Shown piece by piece: positions 51,401 to 61,630 of a DNA stretch of 64,000 bases. The notes below the pieces were generated by a model. That model made no database searches, had not been told where the DNA came from, and saw nothing but the letters and a program-made list of their open reading frames with translations. The stretch is from contig NC_134747.1 of assembly GCF_050436995.1 (NCBI RefSeq), positions 7,261,501-7,325,500 of the forward strand, given 5' to 3'. Origin of the DNA: Anticarsia gemmatalis (Eukaryota; Arthropoda; Insecta; Lepidoptera; Erebidae). The position numbers and the translations under genes are program-made. The stretch's first letter is position 1. Every line of letters begins with the position of its first letter.

Positions 51401-51882
51401 TCATTGCCCCGTTTTATTCGCTCCAGATCGTAGATGCTAAGAGTGTGGCCCCTTTGATCAACAACATTGCGGTGGCAGTTTACGTAATTGTTTTGTTGTA
51501 CATTACAATTACAAACTAAATTAAAATCATGTTTCGATATGTGGTCATCTAGACATTGTCTCTGGGCAGCGAGGGCGAGACAAGCCTCACAGTCGACGCC
51601 CAGCAGGAGCTCAAGACTAGTGTTTCTGATGAAGCCATCGCTGAATGTTCGTGAACGAAAATGTGCAGCATTTTGTGTGAGTCTAGTTTCCCAGTCAGTG
51701 GGCAGGCCGGCGGCGGCCGCGGAGGTCGCGCCGCCCGGCCCGCTGGCCTCGCTGTCCACCATAGTGGAAGCATCGCGATTCACTTGGATAACTCTCGGCT
51801 GACGAAACACGCGACTATCGCTTCGCACCGAGCTTCGTGAAGGCGACGGCGATGGACGCTTGTAGCTCTCCACTTGAATCAT
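39437..51882 (-). CDS. Membrane dipeptidase (peptidase M19) with long N-terminal extension, predicted type II
   Basis: Zinc dipeptidase of the renal dipeptidase family. Exons in transcription order: 51882-50584, 50134-49981, 48326-48107, 46657-46561, 45416-45284, 42663-42446, 40664-40403, 40084-40009, 39668-39437; every junction is GT-AG and in phase, 896 aa. Residues 1-484 are Ser/Arg-rich and appear disordered. Residues 490-511 form one hydrophobic helix ([20 protein letters not shown]) after the basic WHRRW. The catalytic domain follows, with metal ligands H539 and D541 (VDGHNDLPW), E652 (GVEGGHA), H724 (DLSHVS), H745 (FSHSSAR) and a likely D816 (GAGYDGIN). The 21-residue spacing of the last two histidines equals that of human DPEP1. 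The C-terminus (HNCSSQDL) has no GPI-type hydrophobic tail. The catalytic exons have no Met before the helix, so an upstream exon is required. The catalytic part is certain; the N-terminal join rests on splice phase and position. Confidence 0.85.
47110..47195 (-). repeat. tRNA-like SINE remnant in a dipeptidase intron
   Basis: On the minus strand, TTGGCTCAGTGCC resembles an A box and GAGATTCGATTCC a B box about 50 nt later. The sequence between does not fold as a tRNA, so I call it a degenerate SINE. Confidence 0.4.
47385..47505. repeat. MITE-like fragment (GTTGACTACCAGTCAA)
   Basis: TAGTTGACTACCAGTCAAAT is wording I associate with a common short lepidopteran element; TGACGTCA is nearby. Boundaries are not resolved. 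It lies in the dipeptidase intron between 48107 and 46657. Confidence 0.35.
48430..48650 (+). mobile_element. Decayed Helitron-like fragment in a dipeptidase intron
   Basis: AAACTACGCAACAGAGTTTT, then TTTTTTTTAATACATAGAGT and TTCAAGAGGAAGCGTTACGT parallel the copy in the last TAF5 intron. It ends in GGGAAAGTCGGGGCTAGCCG, a decayed CTAGT-type end. It separates the signal-anchor exon from the exon before it. Confidence 0.5.
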
Positions 51883-51925
51883 GTCTTTGACTTTCAATTA
51901 CGGCAATCGGCTTGATGAAATGATT
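51883..51925 (-). other. 5' UTR part of the dipeptidase coding exon
   Basis: An in-frame stop (51900-51898) comes before the first ATG (51882-51880). A good acceptor (TTTGTTACAG) ends at 51926, so at least one further non-coding exon and the promoter lie upstream at higher coordinates. Confidence 0.55.
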
Positions 51926-54146
51926 CTGTAACAAATATTTTTGTTAGATCTTAAATCAATATGTTTCAAATTATTAATGGCTTTTATTTTACCTACGGAA
52001 AGAAAAACAAAGTATTAATAAACACGTACCTACTTGTAAAAAGGAGTTATAATTAGGTAGGTCGAGTCTACAGAAAGCCAAATTTAGAATCTGTCTACAC
52101 ATTTTTAGATTAAGTTCACATTAAGGTTAAACATACATATACGCTAGCCGGTTAAGAGCGCTACGCACCTGTCTTTGCTAAAGCATATAACCGATTAGAT
52201 CCCTCTATTTCAATTTGAGCGCTCTCCTCGGCATTCCCATTTGCAACAACACTGTTAAGCCCCTTTGCCAATCTCTTCCAATCAATGTTAGAAGCAAATG
52301 TATTACTTAACCGTTACGACATTATATAATTAGATCTAGTTGTAGTATTTTAAACATGTTAGCAGTTTAAACATAGATATATGTATTTGACCTCAAATTG
52401 GCTGGTCTGGAAAAAATAACGGAACAATGTAAATAAGAAAAAGTAATGCGAAAAAAAGCTATTGCTTGATAGCGGGCTACTGCTTTTCTAAACACGATTG
52501 AGAGCTTAAACCCCTTAAATTTCTATCTTTATCTAACTCTTCTGTATTAAAATGGATAGTGTGTAGTGATTCAAAATATTCATAGTTCTATTGTCAAAAC
52601 GCGAGCCCTATATTGATGTTTCCTGGAAACGTTAGTGAACTTCCCAGTTGCAAATTCATTATTGAACTGAACTGCGGTAGAGGCAAAACGTTTATCCGGA
52701 AAACATAGTATAGGTTGTGTAGCTAGTTGAATAAACTTTATAGCTAGCTAGTAACAAATCATTTAACTTTAAAATACAAAACGAAAACTCAGTTAATAAC
52801 GGCAAAGGCAGCCGTTTATTATTTTGTATTACGAAAAAGCAATCATAGGATAAAAAATGAAAGGTACACAACTCTGACCGCCTAATTTGTATATTATACC
52901 AACAAATAAACAATCATACGACAGGTTTTACCTAACTTACCCAAATCTATTGAATCCCGTATCGGGTTTAGGGATTTCTGATAAACACTGCGTATGGAAC
53001 GTGATGTGAAATTTTATCATTTTCAGGAACAACATAAAAAACAAATCTTATCATTGGATCTGGTAAATTAATAATTCAATATAATATATATACAGTAACG
53101 TTTGTATCTGCATATTCCGTAAACACAAGAACTCGTGCCCGTAATTTTGTTTCAGTGGCTTTGGTTTTGGCGAGAGTAATAAATTAAATGCTATGCTAAG
53201 GAGTAACTTGATGAAAACCTTGAAAATTTCATAGATCTTACGGTTATTTATGTAAACAAACTCATACACGCATATTCTTTCAATTTGTTTTTTTACATTG
53301 AGTGGGACTCTTATGGCATTCTATGTGATGTTACTTAAGTACACCATCTTTGAGGGTAACAATCATAAGCATCTGAATTGTAAAGCAGGATTTAATTGTC
53401 GATACTCTTATACACCCAGCGCTATTTTAGCCGGAGCTCGGATAATCCTCAATCCAATTAGGATGATTGGCTTAGCATTATACTCACGTAATAACTACTC
53501 AAATTCTCGTTTATGAAATATATGATGAAAGCGAAAAAGCGAACAACAAACTAGGTTATGTCACTAATGTGCCTAACTTTGGCCAAATATTTAGTCTATA
53601 GAGGTTATAAAGTTGATCCGTTCTGGAATGTGTCCCGAACTTGTTAACTTTGGACAAAAAACATACTTATAATGATTGTTATCATACACAATATGAACTT
53701 GCCCATCGGATCATAACTTTGAATATTATGTATTACGCTATACAAACAACGATATGTCTCAACTCAAATATTACTATAATAATATTGTACTGTTATGTCA
53801 CAATTATACACGGTCTTGTCCAATCCACATTTACATGAAGTTTTATAATAACTTGGTATTACCACAAACCGTAATTTAATCGAAGCTATTTGGTAATTTA
53901 AAATATGCTGCTGTTATTGTTTGTCTTTTTGCGGTAAAAGCGGTTATACCTATAGGCTGACCGTAATTACCTTTATTGGTTTTCTCGACTTTAATATTTG
54001 TAATATTGGCCCTTCAGCCGCTGTAATGAAGTAATATTTGGTCATAATGACTTGAAAGCTAAATATTATGCAACATTATTAACTTGCAGATCTTATAGAG
54101 GCGATATAATGACAACCGCAACAGCCAAGAAACTGCTAATAAGATT

Positions 54147-54185
54147 CGTAGCACCGTCGTAGCCTGTCCGTAGCAAGTTCGTAGC
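54147..54185. repeat. Minisatellite, 11-bp period (CGTAGC NNNNN)
   Basis: CGTAGC begins at 54147, 54158, 54169 and 54180, exactly 11 bp apart, with variable five-base spacers. Confidence 0.85.
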
Positions 54186-56431
54186 GAAGAGACATGCTCA
54201 GACCTCAGACATTATCAATACAGTCGCACGCCGTTAAACTTAAACCTATGCATAGCTGATAGTGGGTTTGATTATTAACAACGAGTGAACACGCTTAGAC
54301 TGTTTAGTTTTAGACTCCACTGGGGCCCCTAATTCAGGCCAACAGCCTGGAGCGAATACGTGGGAAGTAGATCTTTACTAATTAACAATTAATTTGTACT
54401 AGGTTCAAGTAACTTAACATTATCTTAACGTACCTTTATATAGTTATGCATATATAAAATAAGCGGTGATTACAGAGATAGGTCAGGTATAGATATCTAC
54501 GAACAAGCTACGACAACTGTCTACGGCGCGAAACCAGAGGTCTTATTAGCACATTGCACGAGGACACTGGTAAATTATAATAAAGCCTCTCGAGACCCGT
54601 TTGACAGGTTCCGCTAGTTTACTCAGTAGTGCTTGAAATTTCAATGAAACACGTAAGATTAGTGAAGTTAGAAACTGAACATAATATAAGATTGTTTCCT
54701 ATAACAGCAATAAATACTAACAAGAAATAGCTTCGATACTAATTTGAAACAATAGGTAAACTCGCAGTGCGCGACTACAGCTGTCTGCACAATTATTTGT
54801 AGGAAACTGCCTCTAACTGAACTCCGTGTAAATTTATTTCTGGTTTAAATGACCCGAACTCGGTCTGCGGAGTGCGAGCCCCTCAATTTGGTATTTTTTT
54901 AGCGTTTACTCTACCGTGTAAGTTGCGCTACTTAACTTAATAATACCTACGGGAAATACTATTTTAAATAAACTGCGCATCGTATTCTAATATACTTTAT
55001 AATTAGAACCGCCAGACGCTTGTTCTGGCTCCACTGTGCTCTGTAATAGAGGAGATAATTGTATGAAGTAGTCACGAGAAGCAATGTTTCCAACATTTAC
55101 TATTTTACATCTGAAGCACACAATTACTAATTGTTTCAATGTTTTATTTATATCCACGTACCTATATATTCATGAGTAGTAACAAAAGAAAATGTTGATT
55201 ATTTTGTATAAGAATCTAATTAAACACACGATAAATTGTATCAGGTTCTAATCTTATGTAATAAGTTCTATCTGAAAAGTACCTATTTCTGCTATATTGT
55301 GAGAGTATACCTTCTTTCACCGGAGGCTTACAGTCACGTCTATAGATATGCATTACCCAAAACACGTGTAAAAGGTATAATACGGCCATTTTATTGTGGC
55401 TACCCGAATCTTCATAACATATTGAAAATAAACATGTAACACATGGAAGCGAGGGTAAATATTATCGAAAATTATATAGGAACAAACAAGGGTACATGTT
55501 CAGCCGAGTATTTGCTCAATAGAATAAAAAATATCAGATAATGTGAGCATTCGGCTGATAAACAGTAACCACGACACCACATATCGTCGCGTGCACTCGC
55601 TACACTTACTTTTTCTTTCGAGTGTGTTTACCACTTCAGTGGTTTGATCGCACCATATAAACATGGCTCGCCTGATTCTTATGGTACGAATGATTGACTA
55701 TAAACATACTGGTGCACATATAAAAATAATGATCCACCATAAAAAACATATAAAATATGCATATAATATGTGATGCATGTTTATATGTCATTTGGAAAAT
55801 TACGTCACTGAAAATATCATACTTGAGTGTAATGCTGTAAAAAAATATGTTTATTATTTTAAGTTGTAGTAAAGAATATCTTGTACATTCGACAAAAGAT
55901 ATATAGTTATATTCAATAACCTAACCTAACTTATCCGCAATTGATTGTGTATTATGGTAGATGATAAATACAAAGGAATAACTGCTATCATGAACACGAG
56001 TGTACAACCTGGTATCATATATATTAAAAATGGTTTTCTTGTTCCTTTAATACTGTCAACATATATAAGCACCCTCTAGAATATACATAGCCTGTAGATA
56101 ATATTGCTGCAGCCGTAGTTGCCGCTTTATCCACGTCTTATCCTTATCCAACGGGGAAATTGTATAGATGCATCTACCTTCATATTTTAAAAGATCCCTG
56201 GATTACACAAGCAACTTGTTTAAACATTTTCAAGAACACCAAAATAAATGTTAAACTAACCCTTCATATATTTGCTAAACATATAAACTGACGCGATAAC
56301 ATCAAGTGTTTTACAAAAAAAGGGGTAGCGAATGAACTACATGCCGTACAAAAATTGGGTTAGCTCACTTTGTAACTATTCAACTTTACTCTTATCGTGT
56401 TATTATATCATGTTCAACAATATATCTTATA

Positions 56432-56630
56432 CTAGCTTTTACCCGCGACTTCGTCCGCCACCTGAATTTTCCCATGGAAATGCGTAATTTTCCCGGGGTA
56501 AAAAGTAGCCTATGTCCTTTCTCGGGTATCAAAATATCTCCATACCAAATTTCATGCAAATTGGTTCAGTAGTTTAGGCGTAATTGAGTAGCAGACAGAC
56601 AGAGTTACCTTCGAATTTATAATATTAAGT
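56432..56630 (-). mobile_element. Short Helitron-like non-autonomous element
   Basis: Read on the minus strand it ends GAAGTCGCGGGTAAAAGCTAGT-like (split: GGACGAAGTCGCGGG, then TAAAAGCTAGT), the CTAGT terminus following a GC hairpin. It includes ACTCTGTCTGTCTGCTACTC and AAATTTGGTATGGAGATATT, text I know from abundant lepidopteran copies. Non-coding, about 200 bp; the 5' end is approximate. Confidence 0.6.
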
Positions 56631-57148
56631 ATGGAGTATGGATATAAAAATGAATCGCTAAATTTGTTAGTAAGCGCAAAACTCAAACAGGGCTCAAACA
56701 ATTCGACTTGAAATTGACATTAAAACTACTATACTTAGGTTTTTAAAATACGGGAAAGGTTATTATGGTGAGAAAAATCAAAGATAAAATGAAAGAAAAT
56801 TTGTGAGCGGGGCTGCGTGTAGTTTGTATATTGTTTTTATGTAAGATAATGGTAAACATTTTCACAATGAAATTTTTTTGCATATCATTATAACTTTAAT
56901 TTAAAGTTCAGCGTGTTTAGTGATTTTTCCGTTTTTTTTAATATACATACATCATTTAAATAAGTGTTTCGTGTTTTTGAAATTATTTCATTTGCTTAAA
57001 ACAACACCTATCAAGGAAATTCGGACACATATATGCGATGTCTCATTTCATTTGATCTTACCATCCAGGTCGACATTGTGGAATGCAAATAACGAATTCT
57101 ATTGAATTAATTAGTATGCTACGACCTAGTCTGAGCAGTAGGCGGTTA

Positions 57149-57205
57149 ACTACGAATTTGCTACGGGCTACGAGATAGCTACGAGTGTGCTACGAAAAGG
57201 CTACA
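57149..57205. repeat. Minisatellite, 11-bp period (GCTACG NNNNN)
   Basis: GCTACG (or ACTACG) starts at 57149, 57160, 57167, 57178, 57189 and 57200; apart from one shortened unit the spacing is 11 bp. It is the reverse orientation of the array at 54147. Confidence 0.85.
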
Positions 57206-57799
57206 TCACATATTTAGAAGGTTATATAATTAAATCAGATTTTTTTCGTAGACGTCACTCAGTTATTTATGATGATTGAAACATTGATGATGATTATGTT
57301 ATAGGACCATAAATATTGATATGGGTAACCATTTTCTTTCCGATATTTTTTAGACTAATCATAAACAAACTCGTTAAAGATATTTAAATTAGTTTTTTTT
57401 TAGTTCAATATAGACAAGCGTCCTATTAAGTTTCAAGCTAATTTCATATTCAATATAATTAATAAATATTCATATGAATTCTAATTATATGAGTAAAAAT
57501 AATTCTTAAAGCACTTTAATTATTATTTTTCTAATAAAACGTTACCTACGAGTCATACTTTGTTTTAAAAACATAACTTGTAAGTTCATATAAACATGTA
57601 CAGATTATATATAAAGCAACGGCATGTCCACCACTAAATGATACCAATACATTTTGCCAAAACAACATCATCGTAGAACATCCAACAGGCGCATAGTAAA
57701 CAAGTAGATAGAATGTTACATTTCACGAGTGAGCAGAGAAAAAGTCAAGCTATTTCAGAGAAAATCGTGAACTAAATCGTGTGTTGGTTGTTCGATACG

Positions 57800-57965
57800 A
57801 TAGTGAGACATTGTGGCAGCGAGCGATCCGCAACAAGCGAGTCGTAGTGCCGACAGAGGGGTGAATGGAAGATCTCCAGGAGACGAGACGCAGCGTCGTC
57901 GGACGACGGGAATAAGCCATTTCTGTTTTATGTTTGTTTTGCCGCTCCGCCATCACAATACGCCT
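57800..57965. other. GC-rich patch, possible non-coding exon or regulatory block
   Basis: A CpG-rich segment in AT-rich surroundings. On the minus strand an ATG (57953-57951) opens a 67-codon frame beginning MAERQNKHKTEM, with no recognisable domain. On the plus strand, short uninterrupted frames are also present. I cannot decide whether either is translated. Confidence 0.3.
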
Positions 57966-60900
57966 TTTGTGTCGGTATACATTTCAACATTCATTATCAT
58001 CAGATTACTCACGTGCATGCATGCATATCTACCAAGATAATCCTTTATATTCAAACATTTCTAGACAAATAATATCTTTTCATGTACCAACTAACTCGAA
58101 TCTATTAAAGATTTGATTTTCATAAAGGTATATTAATTTACCTTCACGTCTAAACCAAACGTTTTAGAGAATTTTGCCAAATTACAAACTTTTCCGCCTG
58201 AAACGATTATTTGTTTCAATTATTAAACTTGTTTGTATTAACGTTTAGGGCAATACATCGACCGTAAACAAGGGATCAAAACATCCAGAAAACTATGCAA
58301 TACTGTGTCCGCATTGAACTGGAACAATATTCACTGATTTCGTTCACTTGTTAAGATTCTACTTTGTTAAAAACTATCTTGTGTTCGTTGAATAATTTAT
58401 ATATTTTTTCAGATAATGAAGAGGTACCTACTTCAGACGTCTTATATTTGTTGTAGAGTAGGAGCCGTATACGCATATTCAACAAAATGAATGCGACGTC
58501 AATACCCGTCTATAGCTCACGGCACAAAACTGGTACAAGAAGATAAAGCTGCTTCCTCGCTATTGTTATGTAAGTATAATAGGTCTCCGAGGTACATACG
58601 CATATTTATCCTTCTTAATTATATACGTTTGTATAGGTATATCGCAGGACAAAAACTACGACATTTATCCACATATGTTACAAATACCGACATCTTTAGA
58701 TAGGCTTTCATTGTCTGGCCATCTCTGAACACCGTTCCATTAACAGAATAATGGAAATATCTACAGGAGGGAAAATAAAATGTGGGGAAAGATTTCTCTG
58801 CAGGTAACTAAGCGGTCATTTGTAAGCGGTCGAGAAAAATGCTCACTCGTCCAGAAAAAAATAATCGAGTGAACGACTTCGGTATATCATTGAGCTTTCA
58901 AAACTTGAGTGCGAACGTCGTCAATTACACGGGCGAATTAAATCTATAGCCGAGATATCGCACCACTTTGATGATTTGAATAATGGTTGAGGCACAATCA
59001 AGGTACAATACACCGAGTGACGGATTACATCGATCTACTCGGTGCTAATCATTCTCCGTTGTTGTTACCAGTTCGCTGTTTATTCCACTTTATTAAAATA
59101 GAACGAGAGATGAGAGCCAATCATAAAGTTGTCGAACTTTTTGAAATTATATCAAACATTTAGCCGACCAATTATTTAATAGACAACATTATTATTGCGG
59201 CCGAGAAAGCTTAAATATATAGGTTTATTTTCTATTGATTAATATTAATTGGTACCTCTAATCGGTTACCAAGTAGTGTGTAAGGAGTTTGCGACTTGTA
59301 ATTACAAGATCACGGCTTTGATTATTCGGGTCGGACACTGTTATCGGGATTTTCAGTTAGTAAATTTTTAATAAGAGCCCGAAGTTTGGTCATTACCCAG
59401 GATAATGGCAATTGGCCTCCTCTTTATTATATGGGACCGAAAACAAGATATTTGGCGACATTTGCGCGCCTCGTTACGCTTTAACCTGTACAAATAAAGT
59501 ATAACATTGTGAAAATATCAAAATAGATAATTATGACGGCTCGAGCGCTAAATAAACTGTACGAACTGCAAATACTCCAACAAAGACTCATTTAAAATAA
59601 ATACAATAAAATAAAATGTGCATTTACGGTCGAAAGATTTTGGTGTTTAAATTCAGATAGGACATGTACTTATATGAATGGTACGAGTGGAACTGGGAGT
59701 GTAGTCCCGGGGGCCTCCTACAATGAATATAAATGTGTATTAAACAGTCAAATATTTTTATTACGGATCTGAATCCAGTCATTGATATGACGTTTGGTTA
59801 ATACCGAATGTATTGTATAATATCGGGTATCAATTTACATAGATTACAGACATTTTGCGGGTGCTTAATAAATCCGTGGGTAATCTCGCTTACTCGCCAG
59901 GGACTTATTACTGTTCAAATATTAACCATAACGTATCTCGATATTAGATCGATTATCCTCAGTTTCATTATAACCTCGCGCCTGTTGTTTAAAGGGATAG
60001 GCAGATCCAAACTTGAGAGTTTCAGCATTATTAGATAATGAGCTAATTGAAATTACAAACAGGAACAAACTAAGGTGGTGAATTTCCACTTAATCCGCGC
60101 AAAATAAATTGTTACCCTGAACGTGGTTGAAAATGTAAATATTTAATGAATGAAAGAGAAAATTATGTCTTAAGTGGGTTGTTACTATTTTCTTATCATC
60201 TGGTTTATTCTCATGCTCTTTTAAGATAGAAAAACTAGTTACGTTTAATAATGGTCCGACGAGCGTTCTTCTATGCATACAGCTTGAATGAATTCTCTTT
60301 GTAGCGCGATTATAGTCCAGAAAAATTAACAGAATAATTAAAACCATCACATTGCCAACGACCAAATTGAATTTACTTTAAAATTATGACTCATTTATCT
60401 TTTAGCATAAATTAAAAATGTTTGCTTTAATATGCGCAAAATGTTTTTCGTTTTTGGATGAAACATTTAAATGAGTACGTGATGTTAATTTATTACCGAG
60501 GAATAAAGGAGCTTTATTTTACAGAAGCCGACGGTAAAACTAAATACGAAGTCGTTCTAAATAATGGCTTAGTTTTTACTATGCAGCAATTTATTTTAAA
60601 AATACACCTTGTTTTAAAGACAGGTTGACCGCTATAACTCTGTGAACTAACCGCAGTACCGATATATGAACGAACGATCGTAAAAATACTAAAGAAGCCT
60701 TTTCCATTGATACGTAAAGCGACAGATCCCATTGACGCGAACCTTACGTAGTAGCTGATAGTTATCGTTATAACACGTTATTGTGCAGGCGAGGCAAAAC
60801 GTGTTTTACAATACCCATTAAATAAAACAACACCATCTAATCTATTAATTTAAATAAAAACTTATTTTGCGACCGTATGTGCCTGTAGCAGCATTAACAT

Positions 60901-61259
60901 ATTTAATAATATATAATCATATTATATTTATAAATAAATAAAATACTTACCTACTTTGTAAATACGTGGCACCGATAAGAAAACTTGCTTTGTTAAGAAA
61001 AAAGTTGACTGTAAACTAATATTTACTCAAACTTTAAGTGAAAAATACAGCTCATATGGACCTCAATTACTGTTTATATCTGTTTTGTAATAAATTAAGA
61101 AATAACAACTTTAAAGATATATTTTATGAGTACTTACACGTAAATGAAACATTGAATGAACAAATCACGTGAAAGTTTCACACAAATTAATTGTTCCACA
61201 GGTGCTCCCCATGATATTTTAAAGTGACATTAGTCTCGTCGTTTGAACACAATGGTGTT

Positions 61260-61630
61260 GTCGGCATGCTTTGAATAGCTCGCCGTAGTCGAGCCCGGCG
61301 CTCGGGTGAAAGGTTAGATTACGTGCGCGCTCGCGAGCCGCCAGCGAGCTACGGACGTGCTACGCGTGGCTATAAGGCTACGAGGGCGACGCGGACGCGA
61401 GTGCAGGCTGGCGGGAGTGTCGAGCACGGGCGCGAGCGGCCGCGGGAGACGCGTGGCTCGGACTGGCTCCGCTCGCCGCTCGCTGCGAATAATCCATACC
61501 CGAGAGGCGAGGAGGCTGTATTTACCGGACCGAAGGGCGGTCGGGCGAGCGAGCTCTGACTGCTCCCGCCGCCGCAGCCCACCACGGCTGCGTTGCACGC
61601 CACGCTCTGCGCTCCTTCATGTTGACACAA
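61260..61630. promoter_or_regulatory. GC- and CpG-rich block, candidate promoter/first exon
   Basis: The most GC- and CpG-rich stretch in the window, with a sharp edge against AT-rich flanks. Overlapping open frames exist in several frames on both strands, as expected of GC-rich DNA, so they are not evidence of coding. On the minus strand, TCCGGTAAATA (near 61520) is a plausible splice donor, fitting a first non-coding exon of the dipeptidase, whose coding exon needs an upstream partner. This is inference. Confidence 0.4.
61348..61390. repeat. Degenerate GCTACG minisatellite
   Basis: GCTACG at 61348, 61359 and 61377 and GCTATA at 61369; the first spacing is 11 bp and the rest are 10 and 8. 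It lies inside the GC-rich block. Confidence 0.6.

Noticed and set aside
50584..51882. Reading the 50-52 kb exon as an independent gene
   Set aside because: It has no stop of its own before a strong donor, and its following exons match the dipeptidase in phase on the same strand. A separate gene is possible but less economical.
51883..51897. Start of the dipeptidase at 51897
   Set aside because: That codon is TTG. The first ATG is at 51882-51880, in frame after a stop at 51900-51898.
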